Below, piece after piece: positions 51,898-61,963 of a DNA stretch of 64,000 nucleotides. Each line of letters begins with the position of its first letter. Position 1 is the stretch's first letter. The position numbers and the translations under genes were made by a program. The DNA is taken from the NCBI GenBank assembly GCA_030441535.1, contig JAUJFZ010000001.1, forward strand, positions 627,189 through 691,188, in the 5' to 3' direction. A model generated the notes under the pieces. It was not told the DNA's origin and did no database searches. It worked only from the letters and a program-made list of their open reading frames with translations. The stretch comes from Betaproteobacteria bacterium LSUCC0117. Its GTDB lineage: Bacteria; Pseudomonadota; Gammaproteobacteria; Burkholderiales; Burkholderiaceae_C.

Positions 51898-53748
51898 CTA
51901 AGCTCCTTCTGTGGCGCGTGATTCTTCCAACAAGCGTAACACTCGGCGCTGGACTTTACCGGTCGTGGTCATGGGCAATGCGTCAACAAACTCGACATCC
52001 TTCGGATACTCATAGGGCGCCAACTTACCCCGCACATGTTTCTGAAGATCCGCTATGAGCGCCGCATCCCAATCGGCGCGCTGCGCGTCTGTTAACGCAG
52101 TTCTTGTTGCCGCCACCTCGGGCGCCAAGACCACAAATGCCTTCACTGTCGCGCCACGGGCCTTGTCGGGTCTGGGCACTACCGCGGCATTGAGTACCGC
52201 AGCATGCTTGACCAAACAGTTTTCAATTTCGCCGGGGCCAATGCGATAACCCGCAGCTTTGAACATGTCATCGGTGCGCCCGGCGTACCACAGGTAACCA
52301 TCGGCATCGCGGCGCGCAAGATCGCCCGTTCGGCACCAATCACCGGTGAACTTTTTCGCGGTTGCTTCGGGGTTGTTCCAGTAGCCAATAAAAAACACGG
52401 GGTCAGGTTGGCAATCGAGCGCGTAACGCTTCACGGCTACCTCACCGATCACGTCATCGGGGCAGCGGTTTCCGGCATCGTCAATCACATCCACGGTGTG
52501 TCCCGGGTAGCCCTTACCCATGCTGCCTGCTTTTGCGGGCCATCCCACCACGCTGCGTTGGTTATTCATGGCGCAATTGCCCACGATGTAGTTCACCTCA
52601 GTTTGTCCAAACATCTCGTTGACCACGACGCCGAGCTCTTTTTCACACCAGGCAAATACAGCATCGCCAACAGCCTCACCCGCGCTCATCAACCCGTGTA
52701 GTTGCAATCGGAACTGTTTGCTCGGTTGCGGATAAGCCTTCATCATGGCTTTCAGGGCCGTGGGAAACAAAAAACTGTGCGTGACCCGGTGTCTCTGCAT
52801 CAATGCAAAGGCGGTATCTGGCGAGAAGCGTCCTGCAAAGGCCACGATCGGCCGGCCGAATACCAAACAAGGCAGCAAGGCGTCCATCAAACCGCCCGTC
52901 CAGGCCCAATCAGCGGGACTCCAAAACACCGTGTCGAACTGCGGCTCCACAGGCATGCCCAGCCCGTCGCAGCCGGCTCCTAAGGGGTCATAGCCAAACC
53001 AGTTTTGGCTGGCGATAAAGCCCGTCAAATTACCAATCAGGGCGCTGTGCGGAATCAGCGCCCCCTTTGGATTACCCGTTGTGCCACTCGTGTAGATCAA
53101 CACCGCCGGGTCGGTCGCCCGGGTTTGAACCAGCTCGAACGGCTCAACAGGGCTCGTTTGGGTTTCTGTCCATGGCAGGTACTTAACCGTATCGGGCAGC
53201 GGGGGTCGTGTCGCCGCCGAGTCGCCAACATGGACCACTAAGCGCAGCTGTGGGCAATCGAGAAGCACCTCAGCCACACCGCCGATGGTTGCATCGTCTG
53301 CAATGGCCGCAACGGCCTGACTATCCTGGAAGCGATAGGCCAACGCCTGAGGCCCAAACAACTGCGACAGCGGCATCCCCACGGCGCCCATTTGTAACAG
53401 CGCGATGTAGGCAACCGCCGTCTCAAAGCGTTGGGGCATGACGATCGCCACCCGATCACCGCGTTTCACGCCTTGTTCAATCAGGGCATGCGATAACCGG
53501 TCCGCAGCCTGCTGCAAGGCCTGATAGCTGTACCGATGCTCGCCGCCCAACGGTTCGTCGGGCGACCCGCTAGGGGCTTGATCGATAATGGCCGTTCGGT
53601 AATAACCGTCCTTGCGTTCAGCCCAGCGTCGGGCGCACCACTCCGCCATGTTGAAGTAAGGGGGAACTGACCATCGAAACTGCTGAGACAGCGTGTCGTA
53701 GTGGTCCCCCGGCTGAGGCGAATTCGCGTGGGTTGCGGGTGTTTTCAT
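51898..53748 (-). CDS. Acyl-CoA synthetase (AMP-forming)
   Basis: This ANL-superfamily ligase of 616 residues activates a carboxylate through an acyl-adenylate. The P-loop LIYTSGTTGNPKGALIP, the YxxTE-equivalent MFGQTEVNYI, the hinge YLWYAGRTDDMFK and the catalytic lysine region YPKDVEFVDALPMTTTGKVQRR are intact. It resembles acetyl- or medium-chain acyl-CoA synthetases, but the chain length preference is not readable. Start 53748 has an AAGGTAGG ribosome site. Confidence 0.93.
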   Translation of the reverse strand: MKTPATHANSPQPGDHYDTLSQQFRWSVPPYFNMAEWCARRWAERKDGYYRTAIIDQAPSGSPDEPLGGEHRYSYQALQQAADRLSHALIEQGVKRGDRVAIVMPQRFETAVAYIALLQMGAVGMPLSQLFGPQALAYRFQDSQAVAAIADDATIGGVAEVLLDCPQLRLVVHVGDSAATRPPLPDTVKYLPWTETQTSPVEPFELVQTRATDPAVLIYTSGTTGNPKGALIPHSALIGNLTGFIASQNWFGYDPLGAGCDGLGMPVEPQFDTVFWSPADWAWTGGLMDALLPCLVFGRPIVAFAGRFSPDTAFALMQRHRVTHSFLFPTALKAMMKAYPQPSKQFRLQLHGLMSAGEAVGDAVFAWCEKELGVVVNEMFGQTEVNYIVGNCAMNNQRSVVGWPAKAGSMGKGYPGHTVDVIDDAGNRCPDDVIGEVAVKRYALDCQPDPVFFIGYWNNPEATAKKFTGDWCRTGDLARRDADGYLWYAGRTDDMFKAAGYRIGPGEIENCLVKHAAVLNAAVVPRPDKARGATVKAFVVLAPEVAATRTALTDAQRADWDAALIADLQKHVRGKLAPYEYPKDVEFVDALPMTTTGKVQRRVLRLLEESRATEGA

Positions 53749-53800
53749 GGCGTGTCGCCTACCTTCTATCAAGGTCGTCAATATTTCTTAAGATACCCGA

Positions 53801-54718
53801 ATGTATCAAGACGCAATGTACCAAGTTAAGCGGGCAAGCCAAAGTCATACCCTACCCATTCGCGGGCTGGCCTATCACCTCAGAACGTGGGGGACGCCGA
53901 AGCCCGACGTACCACCATTGGTCATGGTGCATGGCTGGATGGACATTGGCGCGTCTTTCCAATTTATGGTCGACGCCCTGGCCGACGACCGTTGGGTCAT
54001 CGCCCCCGACCTGCGTGGATTCGGCGGCACCCAGCCGGCGTTTGCAGACAGCTTCTGGTTTGCCGATTATTTAGCCGACCTCGACGCCATCCTCCAATCA
54101 CTTGTAGGCGATCAACCCATCGATCTGCTTGGCCACAGCCTCGGGGGCCACATCGCCACCAAGTACGCGGGTGTTCGACCCAACCGGATCAGGCGCTTGG
54201 TCAACCTGGAGGGGTTTGGTTTGGCATCGACACGTCCCAGCCAAGCACCGGGCCGGTACGCGCAATGGCTGGATGAAATTGCCGCGTTTAACGCTGGCGA
54301 AAAAGACCTTAAGACATACGAATCGTTGACCGCAGTCGCCAATCGGCTCACGAAAACTAACCCTCGGCTCAGTGCCGACAAGGCCGCCTGGTTGGCTGGG
54401 CAATGGGCCTCAAAAACCACGGATGGTCGCTGGCAAATCAACGGCCACGCCGCCCACAAAGTCGTGGGGGCAAACCTTTTTCAAGCCCCCGAGACAGTGG
54501 CAGTCTACCAGCGCATCACCGCCCCCACCCTGTTTGTTCGGGCTGCGGAAGACAGCCTACAAACCTGGTGGAAAAACAAATTCACACAAGCTGAATTTGC
54601 GGAGCGACTGACCCATATTCCACAGGTTGAAACCCGGGTTATGGCAGACGTTGGACACATGCTCCACCACGATAAACCTGAGGAATTGGCAGAAATGGTG
54701 ATGGATTTCATAACCTAA
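53801..54718 (+). CDS. Alpha/beta hydrolase
   Basis: This 305-residue serine hydrolase has the oxyanion region VMVHGWMD, the nucleophile elbow GHSLGG (S113), and a C-terminal His in DVGHMLHHD. A cap domain occupies about residues 150-230. Substrate unknown. It is divergent from the acyl-CoA synthetase gene with a 52-bp gap. Confidence 0.9.
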   Translation: MYQDAMYQVKRASQSHTLPIRGLAYHLRTWGTPKPDVPPLVMVHGWMDIGASFQFMVDALADDRWVIAPDLRGFGGTQPAFADSFWFADYLADLDAILQSLVGDQPIDLLGHSLGGHIATKYAGVRPNRIRRLVNLEGFGLASTRPSQAPGRYAQWLDEIAAFNAGEKDLKTYESLTAVANRLTKTNPRLSADKAAWLAGQWASKTTDGRWQINGHAAHKVVGANLFQAPETVAVYQRITAPTLFVRAAEDSLQTWWKNKFTQAEFAERLTHIPQVETRVMADVGHMLHHDKPEELAEMVMDFIT

Positions 54719-54774
54719 GCTCAGAGCATGAGAAAATAGTCGTTTACCCCAACTGCAGAACTGCCGAGAACGCC

Positions 54775-55873
54775 ATGGAAGCCGAACAAATCAACACCCT
54801 CTCTAACCTCATCGACGACTTGCAAGCGCGTGTCGGTGAATTACGGAGGTATCTTTGACTTCGATGCCAAAGAAAATCGTCTGCGCGAAGTTGAAGCGGC
54901 ACTAGAAGACCCCAACGTCTGGAATGACCCCAAACGAGCCCAAGAGCTCGGCAAAGAAAAGAAAACCCTCGATGACATCGTCGGCGTCATCCGCAAACTA
55001 GACGGTGACTTGGCAGACAACCGCGAGTTGTTTGAGATGTCGCAAGACGACGACTCAGGTTTGCGCGCCATTGCCAAAGACGTGGCTCTGTTGACCCCCA
55101 CGGTTGAGCGCCTTGAGTTTCGGCGTATGTTTAATCAAGAGGCCGACCCCAACAATTGCTTCATCGACATCCAGGCCGGCGCCGGTGGCACAGAGGCCTG
55201 CGACTGGGCCAGCATGCTGCTGCGCCAATACTTGCGCTACGCCGAGCGGCAAGATTTCAAAACCACGATCGAAGATGAGACCCCAGGCGACGTCGCGGGG
55301 ATCAAAGGCGCAACCATCAAGGTCGAAGGTGACTACGCGTTCGGCCTCCTCCGAACCGAGAGCGGCGTACACCGCTTGGTGCGGAAATCGCCTTTTGACT
55401 CGTCGGGGGGTCGTCACACGTCGTTCGCATCGATTTTTGTTTACCCCGAAATCGACGACTCGATCGAGATCGACATCAACCCCGCCGATGTGCGCACTGA
55501 CACCTACCGCGCGAGTGGTGCAGGTGGACAGCACATCAACAAGACCGACTCGGCCGTGCGCTTGACGCACATCCCCACGAACATCGTGGTGCAGTGCCAG
55601 GACAGTCGCAGCCAGCACAGTAACCGAGATGTCGCCTGGAAGCGCCTGCGCTCCAAGCTCTACGACTACGAAATGCGCAAGCGCATGGAAGAGCAACAAA
55701 AGCTGGAAGACGGTAAAACGGATGTGGGCTGGGGCCACCAAATTCGATCGTACGTTCTCGATCAAAGCCGCATCAAAGACCTGCGCACTGGCGTGGAGGC
55801 CACCAACACCCAAAAGGTGTTGGACGGTGACCTTGACGCCTTCATCGAAGCCTCGCTCAAGCAAGGCGTTTGA
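54775..55873 (+). CDS. prfB: Peptide chain release factor 2, with programmed +1 frameshift
   Basis: This releases peptides at UGA and UAA codons. The frame starts at ATG 54775, runs 27 codons to an in-frame TGA (54856-54858), then continues in the +1 frame from 54857, giving about 365 residues. The downstream frame contains the SPF-type recognition motif (KSPFDSSG) and the catalytic GGQ in ASGAGGQHINKTDSAVR. The frameshift makes synthesis depend on low RF2 activity. It is not a mutation. Confidence 0.97.
54845..54859 (+). promoter_or_regulatory. prfB recoding site
   Basis: The site is GGAGG, then TAT, then CTT TGA C. The Shine-Dalgarno-like GGAGG 3 nt before the CTT slippery codon and the C after TGA are the known elements for RF2 autoregulation. 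Confidence 0.96.
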
Positions 55874-55906
55874 TCAGCACCCCTACAGCACATTGGATCA
55901 CTCACT

Positions 55907-58606
55907 ATGCAAGCACTGATGGCAGATGCCTCACAAATGACCACGGTAATTAAGCGTGAAGACTATGCAGCGCCCGCTTTCTGGATTGAAACGGTCACGC
56001 TCAGCTTCGACCTAGACCCGACCAAAACGCGGGTACTCAATAAGATGCGCCTGCGTCGGAACCCCGATGTGGCGGTGCAGCCCCTGCGTTTGCAGGGCGA
56101 GGACCTGACGCTCACGCGGGTGATGGTGAATGGCCAGGGCAGCAGCTTCAAAATCGACAACGGCGACCTCGTATTAGAAAGTCTGCCGGAGGGGCTTGAG
56201 CCCTTCGACCTTGAGTTGCTGACGATGTGCAACCCCGAGCAAAACACACAGCTCATGGGCTTGTACATGAGCAACCAAACGTTTTTCACCCAGTGCGAAG
56301 CACAAGGCTTCCGCCGCATCACGTACTTCCTGGATCGCCCTGACGTCATGGCCACCTACGAGGTCATTTTGCGCGCCAGCAAAGCGGCGTTCCCCGTGCT
56401 GTTGGCCAACGGCAATTTAGTTGAAAGCGGTGATTTACCGGATGGCCGCCACTTCGCCCGCTGGCAAGACCCCCACCCCAAACCGTCTTACCTGTTTGCA
56501 TTGGTTGCGGGCGACTTGGTTTGCCGTGAGCAGCGCATCACCGCGCGCAACGGGCAATCGCATCTGCTGCAGATCTACGTGCGTCCGGGCGACCTCGACA
56601 AAACCGAGCACGCCATGAACGCGCTGATGGCGAGCATTGCGTGGGATGAATCGCGCTTCAATCTGCCGCTTGATTTAGAGCGTTTCATGATCGTCGCGAC
56701 CAGCGACTTCAACATGGGCGCCATGGAAAACAAAGGCTTAAACGTCTTCAACACCAAGTTCGTATTGGCCAGTCCAGCCACCGCGACCGACACCGACTTT
56801 GCCAACGTCGAGAGTGTGGTCGCCCACGAATACTTTCACAACTGGACAGGAAACCGCGTCACTTGTCGCGACTGGTTCCAGCTGTCTTTAAAAGAAGGCT
56901 TGACCGTCTTCCGCGACCAGGAATTCAGTCAAGACATGGCGGGTAGCGCCTCAGGTCGCGCGGTGAAGCGCATTGACGACGTGCGTGTGCTGCGCACCGC
57001 GCAATTCCCCGAGGACGCCGGCCCCATGGCTCACCCTGTGCGCCCTGACCAGTACGAAGAAATCAACAACTTCTACACCGTCACCATTTATGAAAAAGGT
57101 GCCGAGGTCGTGCGCATGATGCAAACCTTGGTTGGGCGCGACGGTTTTGCCAAAGGCATGGCGCTGTATTTCGAGCGATTTGATGGCCAAGCCGTGACCT
57201 GTGATGACTTCATCCAAGCCATCGCAGATGCCAACCCCAACTCAGACCTCACACAACACCTCACAGCCTTCAAACGCTGGTACAGCCAAGCGGGTACCCC
57301 GCGCGTCCATGCGGTAGGGACCTACGCCGAGGGTAGTCAGACCTTCACGTTGGAGCTGCGTCAATCCTGCGCGCCGACACCCGGTCAACCGGTCAAAGAC
57401 CCCTTCGTCATTCCCGTGTCTGTGGGCTTGGTAGGCCAAGACGGTACCGCCATCCCCTTGACGCTGAGCAACGATGACCCCGATGCGCCAGTTATGACCA
57501 CGCGAACCTTGGTGCTCAACGAGCCCAGCGAGCGCTTTGTCTTTACCAACGTGACGCAACCCGTCGTGCCGTCGCTGCTGCGCGGATTCAGTGCCCCCGT
57601 GGTGCTGGACATTGACCTCAGCGATTTGCAGTGGTTGCATTTGTTGGCGCATGACAGCGACCCCTTCAACCAGTGGGAAGCCTCTCAACGCTTGGCACTA
57701 GGTCGGTTATTGGGCGCCATTCGTCAGGGCGGTGAGGTTGCACTCGATGAGGCCTACCTCAACGCGTTGCGTGCAGCGCTGCGGCACCCGTCACTTGCAC
57801 CCGGCTTCAAAGAGTTGGTACTGACCCTGCCCAGCGAATCCTATATCGCGGAGCAACTCCACAGTGTGGACCCCCAACGTATCCACAGCGTTCGCGAGCA
57901 AATGCGCTCCGCCATTGCGCAGGCGCTGGCGACCGAGTGGGCGGAGGCTTTTGCTGCTTACAACGCGACGCAAAGTTACCGCCCCGACGCGCAAAGCAGC
58001 GGCCAACGTGGCTTGGCTAATTTGGCGCTGAACTACCTGGTTCTCAATGGCGTCAAAACCGGGGATGCGCAATGGTCCCAGCAAGCGCTGCAACGATTCA
58101 ACCTCGCCAATAACATGACCGACCGATTCGGCGCCATGGCAGCGCTGGTTAACTCGGGCAGTCACTTGGCCGGTGTTGCGCTTGACCGCTTCTATGCCAT
58201 GTTCAAACACGACGCCTTGGTTCTTGACAAGTGGTTTGCCCTCCAGTGCGGCCGCGTTGACCGGGGTGGCGATGTGCTGGCGTCAGTTAAGCGCTTGTTG
58301 GCGCACCCCGACTTCAGCATCAAAAACCCCAACCGCGCGCGCAGTGTGCTGTCAACCTATTGCCAAGGTAACCCTGCCGCCTTCCACCGTGCAGACGCCG
58401 GCGGCTACGTGCTGTGGGCGGAAAAAGTGATCGAGCTTGATGCCTTCAACCCGCAGGTGGCCGCGCGCTTGGCCCGCGCCTTGGATCGCTGGGAAATTTT
58501 GGCCGAGCCATACAAAGCCGCTGCCCGTATCGCTATTGAACGTGTCGCGGCAAAACCCGACCTCAGTGCGGACGTTCGCGAAGTCGTTTCCCGCGCATTG
58601 GCCTAA
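55907..58606 (+). CDS. pepN: Aminopeptidase N
   Basis: This M1 zinc aminopeptidase of 899 residues trims N-terminal residues in the cytosol. The substrate motif GAMENKG is followed by HEYFHNW (zinc ligands H307 and H311, catalytic E308) and a downstream Glu in the LKEGLTVFRDQEFS segment. The C-terminal helical domain is full length. Met11 is an alternative start. The gene lies 33 bp after prfB. Confidence 0.96.
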   Translation: MQALMADASQMTTVIKREDYAAPAFWIETVTLSFDLDPTKTRVLNKMRLRRNPDVAVQPLRLQGEDLTLTRVMVNGQGSSFKIDNGDLVLESLPEGLEPFDLELLTMCNPEQNTQLMGLYMSNQTFFTQCEAQGFRRITYFLDRPDVMATYEVILRASKAAFPVLLANGNLVESGDLPDGRHFARWQDPHPKPSYLFALVAGDLVCREQRITARNGQSHLLQIYVRPGDLDKTEHAMNALMASIAWDESRFNLPLDLERFMIVATSDFNMGAMENKGLNVFNTKFVLASPATATDTDFANVESVVAHEYFHNWTGNRVTCRDWFQLSLKEGLTVFRDQEFSQDMAGSASGRAVKRIDDVRVLRTAQFPEDAGPMAHPVRPDQYEEINNFYTVTIYEKGAEVVRMMQTLVGRDGFAKGMALYFERFDGQAVTCDDFIQAIADANPNSDLTQHLTAFKRWYSQAGTPRVHAVGTYAEGSQTFTLELRQSCAPTPGQPVKDPFVIPVSVGLVGQDGTAIPLTLSNDDPDAPVMTTRTLVLNEPSERFVFTNVTQPVVPSLLRGFSAPVVLDIDLSDLQWLHLLAHDSDPFNQWEASQRLALGRLLGAIRQGGEVALDEAYLNALRAALRHPSLAPGFKELVLTLPSESYIAEQLHSVDPQRIHSVREQMRSAIAQALATEWAEAFAAYNATQSYRPDAQSSGQRGLANLALNYLVLNGVKTGDAQWSQQALQRFNLANNMTDRFGAMAALVNSGSHLAGVALDRFYAMFKHDALVLDKWFALQCGRVDRGGDVLASVKRLLAHPDFSIKNPNRARSVLSTYCQGNPAAFHRADAGGYVLWAEKVIELDAFNPQVAARLARALDRWEILAEPYKAAARIAIERVAAKPDLSADVREVVSRALA

Positions 58607-58636
58607 CCCACACGCATCATTCCAACAGGACGCAAC

Positions 58637-59641
58637 ATGCCAGCCTCACGTGTCTCACTCACCCGCTACCTGATCGAACAAGAACGTGACCACGGCACGA
58701 TCCCGCCGCAGTTGCGATTGCTGCTGGAAGTGGTTGCGCGTTCGTGCAAAGGCATCAGCCTCTCGGTCACCAAAGGCGCGTTGGGGGATATTTTGGGTGC
58801 TACCGAGTCCGAGAATGTTCAGGGTGAAGTGCAGAAGAAATTGGACATCATCGCGAACGAAGTCTTGATCGAAGCCAACGAATGGGGTGGTCACCTCGCC
58901 GCAATGGCCAGCGAGGAAATGGACAGCATCCACGTCATTCCCAACCGCTACCCGCAAGGCGAGTACCTGTTGCTGTTTGACCCCCTAGACGGCTCCAGCA
59001 ACATTGATGTGAATGTCAGCATCGGTACTATCTTCAGCGTTTTAAAGAAGCCTACCAACAGCCCCGCTGTAACGGAGGCTGACTTTTTGCAAGCCGGCAA
59101 TCAACAAGTGGCGGCTGGATACTGCGTCTACGGCCCGCAAACCACCTTGGTGTTAACCGTCGGTAACGGCGTCGCCATGTTTACGCTGGACCGCGAGCAA
59201 GGCTCATTTGTGCTCACACACGAAAACGTCAAAGTCCCTGAAGATACGCAAGAGTTCGCAATCAACATGAGCAACATGCGGCACTGGGATACCCCCGTCA
59301 AGCGATACGTCGACGAGTGTTTGGCCGGTACCGAAGGCCCGCGGGAGAAGAACTTCAACATGCGCTGGATCGCCAGTATGGTGGCAGACGTCCACCGCAT
59401 ACTGACCCGTGGTGGCGTGTTCATGTACCCGTGGGATAAGCGCGAGCCCAACAAACCAGGCAAGCTGCGCCTGATGTACGAAGCCAACCCCATGAGTTGG
59501 TTAATCGAGCAAGCAGGCGGCGCAGCCACCAACGGCAAACAGCGCATCCTAGACATTAAGCCCGACGCGCTGCATCAACGCGTGAGCGTTATTTTGGGTA
59601 GTAAAAACGAAGTCGACCGCGTGACCGAATACCACGCCTAA
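58637..59641 (+). CDS. fbp: Fructose-1,6-bisphosphatase, class I
   Basis: This gluconeogenic phosphatase of 334 residues has the metal-binding DPLDGSSNIDVN, the NMRWIASMVADVHRIL region and GGVFMYPWDKR. All ligands expected for class I enzymes appear to be present. It lies 30 bp after pepN and is the last protein gene before tRNA-Thr. Confidence 0.96.
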   Translation: MPASRVSLTRYLIEQERDHGTIPPQLRLLLEVVARSCKGISLSVTKGALGDILGATESENVQGEVQKKLDIIANEVLIEANEWGGHLAAMASEEMDSIHVIPNRYPQGEYLLLFDPLDGSSNIDVNVSIGTIFSVLKKPTNSPAVTEADFLQAGNQQVAAGYCVYGPQTTLVLTVGNGVAMFTLDREQGSFVLTHENVKVPEDTQEFAINMSNMRHWDTPVKRYVDECLAGTEGPREKNFNMRWIASMVADVHRILTRGGVFMYPWDKREPNKPGKLRLMYEANPMSWLIEQAGGAATNGKQRILDIKPDALHQRVSVILGSKNEVDRVTEYHA

Positions 59642-59675
59642 GCCAAAACGCTACCCCGCTATAATTTAGCCCGGC

Positions 59676-59751
59676 GCCGGAATAGCTCAGTCGGTAGAGC
59701 AGCTCATTCGTAATGAGAAGGTCGGGGGTTCGATTCCTCTTTCCGGCACCA
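59676..59751 (+). tRNA. tRNA-Thr (CGT)
   Basis: A 76-nt cloverleaf with acceptor GCCGGAA/TTCCGGC, anticodon loop ATTCGTA with CGT, T-arm around GGGGTTCGATTCCTC and encoded CCA. A TATAAT sits 11 bp upstream (59660-59665). A tandem-repeat tract begins 58 bp after its 3' end. Confidence 0.96.
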
Positions 59752-59767
59752 GTTGCTCTCTATGCAC

Positions 59768-59800
59768 GCCGCTGTTCCCAGTGAACCCAGCGGCTTTTTT
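59768..59800 (+). terminator. Terminator of tRNA-Thr
   Basis: A GCCGCTG/CAGCGGC stem closes a 13-nt loop and is followed by six T, 16 bp after the tRNA. Confidence 0.85.
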
Positions 59801-59809
59801 ATTTATACC

Positions 59810-59842
59810 ATTGCGTAAAAATTGCGTAAAGACTGCGTATTC
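59810..59842. repeat. Three tandem 11-bp repeats (possible integrase arm sites)
   Basis: The units are ATTGCGTAAAA, ATTGCGTAAAG and ACTGCGTATTC. Their regular 11-bp period and position next to a tRNA 3' end fit arm-type sites of a tyrosine recombinase at one end of an integrated element. The integrase would have to lie beyond the right edge of the window. Confidence 0.65.
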
Positions 59843-59994
59843 ACACGAGCCCATCGCGGGTCTTAGCCCCCCGGGGAGGGGTTGTTGTTCAATCGGATAC
59901 TGTTGTACCTGCCCAGATACAAAAAAGAGTAAATTTGAGTCAGCGTTAACCGCTAAGAGAGGACGTCGCCGTTCTGCACCACAAAGCCACCCAG

Positions 59995-61452
59995 CTAATA
60001 GACAGTTTCAGGTCTGCGTTGCACTAAATCCTGAGACACCGCCTCGTAGGCGTGTGCGAGTTGTAGCACGGCTAGATCCCCTCTCGGCTTGCCGATTAAT
60101 TGCATCCCCATTGGCAGCCCTTTCTCATTGAAACCGACTGGTACGCTTATGCATGGCAGTCCAGCAAATGTGGCGTAAATCACGACCTCCATCCAACGGT
60201 GATATGTATCCATGGCAACGCCACTGATGCATTTTGGCCAGCGCTCCTCAGCGTCAAATGGCCAAACTTGCGAAACCGGTAACGCCAAGAAATCGTATTG
60301 TTCAAAGTGAGACAGTAAATGCCGGTAGAACATCGTGCGTTCAACGCTTGCTCTGATGAAATCGGTACCTGTCAGACTTGCGGCTTGGTCGTACTCCCAC
60401 AGCGCTTCAGGCTTAATGAAAGCGCGGTTTTTTGGTTTCAACAACATTGGCGCAAGCCGGGAGGCAACCAACGCACAACGCCAAACCAACCATGACTGCC
60501 AGACATTCTCGGGAGGCGTTCCAAGTGCTGTTGGTTCGACCGCACAGCCGAGACGTTGCAACCGCGCAAGACCCTGTTCACAAATGTCCAAAATTCCCTG
60601 CTCCATCGGCAAATAGCCAGACAGATCCCCCAGCCAAGCGATGCGAACATCCTTGCCATCGAAGCCGTCCAAAGGTACGTTAAATCGCACGCCGTCTGAA
60701 ATCGACAACGGCGAACGCGCATCAAATCCAGCTTGTACATCAAGCAGGTGTGCCACATCCTGCACCGTGCGCCCCATGGGTCCCTCGGTTCCAAGCTGCG
60801 ACATCCAAGTGTCTTGGTTGGGCCACCCAGGCACCCGTCCCTGACTAGGTCGAAAACCAAATACATTGTTCCAACCTGCCGGATTACGCAGACTACCCAT
60901 AAAGTCGGACCCATCTGCGACTGGTAGTAACCGCAAGGCCAAGGCAACGGCGCCGCCGCCACTACTACCGCCTGCCGAGAGAGTGGCATCGTAGGCGTTA
61001 CGGGTGACCCCAAACACGTCATTAAATGTGTGCGATCCCAGCCCAAATTCAGGCGTGTTGGTTTTGCCAATGACGATGCAACCTGCTTGTTTCATGCGCT
61101 CCACCATCAAGCTATCGGTAGCCGGAATAGAATCTCGAAGCAGCGGCGACCCATGGGTGGTGACGATGCCTGCCGTCGCACTCAGATCTTTAATCGCCTG
61201 CGGCATCCCGTGCATCCAGCCCATGGAAATGCCCTGAGCCAACTGGGAATCTCGCTCGTCTGCCTGCGCCAACAGCAGGTCGGCATCCTGCAGAGAAACG
61301 ATTGCGTTGTAGTGCGGGTTGAGCACTGCAATGCGGTCAAGCGTAGCGCTCATCACCTCACGGCAAGACACGTGCTTTTCATGAATAGCAAGAGACAAAG
61401 CACTCGCGTCCATGTCAAGGATGCGTGTGTCGCTGGGAGGTATCGATTTCAT
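59995..61452 (-). CDS. Amidase (amidase signature family)
   Basis: This 485-residue hydrolase cleaves amide bonds of an unknown substrate. The Ser-cisSer-Lys triad is visible: K88 in AIKDLSA, cis-Ser in GGSSGGG (about 163) and the nucleophile S187 in DFMGSLRNPA. It is not GatA, since it lacks the gat gene context. I start at 61452 (MKSIPPSD). The gene lies inside the putative tRNA-Thr element, next to the tandem repeats, so it may be cargo or displaced core. Confidence 0.88.
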   Translation of the reverse strand: MKSIPPSDTRILDMDASALSLAIHEKHVSCREVMSATLDRIAVLNPHYNAIVSLQDADLLLAQADERDSQLAQGISMGWMHGMPQAIKDLSATAGIVTTHGSPLLRDSIPATDSLMVERMKQAGCIVIGKTNTPEFGLGSHTFNDVFGVTRNAYDATLSAGGSSGGGAVALALRLLPVADGSDFMGSLRNPAGWNNVFGFRPSQGRVPGWPNQDTWMSQLGTEGPMGRTVQDVAHLLDVQAGFDARSPLSISDGVRFNVPLDGFDGKDVRIAWLGDLSGYLPMEQGILDICEQGLARLQRLGCAVEPTALGTPPENVWQSWLVWRCALVASRLAPMLLKPKNRAFIKPEALWEYDQAASLTGTDFIRASVERTMFYRHLLSHFEQYDFLALPVSQVWPFDAEERWPKCISGVAMDTYHRWMEVVIYATFAGLPCISVPVGFNEKGLPMGMQLIGKPRGDLAVLQLAHAYEAVSQDLVQRRPETVY

Positions 61453-61748
61453 TTGAGTCTTTGATTTCCAAAAGAAAGAGACGTTATCGCTAAAGAGATG
61501 ACGTGGCAACTCGATCAATGCGCTGGTGTGGCGCTATGGCATTTCTCCGAAATATGCAGACAAGCCCTCCCGCAGTGATTAGTTAATCCACTCTGCTCTG
61601 CTTTCACCGACGCAAATAGGTAAAAACTGGAACAACGTTGGTACACAACTTCTAGCAGGACGAAATCACCACCTTGCTGAACGTCCTCTAGCCGTTCTCT
61701 CTGATATGTCTGGGATAAGAGCCATCAAGTCCTTGGTCTTCTTTGGCA
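61453..61748. other. Intergenic stretch upstream of the amidase gene
   Basis: No gene or repeat is apparent. It should hold the amidase promoter, but no clear -35/-10 pair stands out. Confidence 0.4.
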
Positions 61749-61946
61749 CTAACCACGAACAAGCCCTAAGCACCTCCACCGACTTTTGATACTGCTAACA
61801 GTCACATTCAACGGCACATTGCTAAGAATGTAAACCTGTCTCTGCTTACATTCACCCAGAAGCAGCGGAAGTCGGTCTAAAGCCTGTTCACTCTCAGCCC
61901 CCTTACCTGTTCCAAGAACAATTGCATGCAGGAGTCGTTTAGGCAT
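61749..61946 (-). CDS. Doubtful small ORF after the polymerase-like gene
   Basis: This 65-residue frame begins 17 bp after the stop of the polymerase-like gene on the same strand. It has no clear ribosome site and no recognised domain. It could be co-transcribed with that gene, but chance is a fair alternative. Confidence 0.25.
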   Translation of the reverse strand: MPKRLLHAIVLGTGKGAESEQALDRLPLLLGECKQRQVYILSNVPLNVTVSSIKSRWRCLGLVRG

Positions 61947-61963
61947 TTATTTTGTAATCACGC

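Noticed and set aside
54830..54860. prfB as a frameshifted pseudogene or one starting at 54830
   Set aside because: The in-frame TGA sits in the classical RF2 recoding site, so the break is programmed.
55055..55864. A 269-codon minus-strand frame
   Set aside because: It is antisense to prfB and has no recognisable domain.
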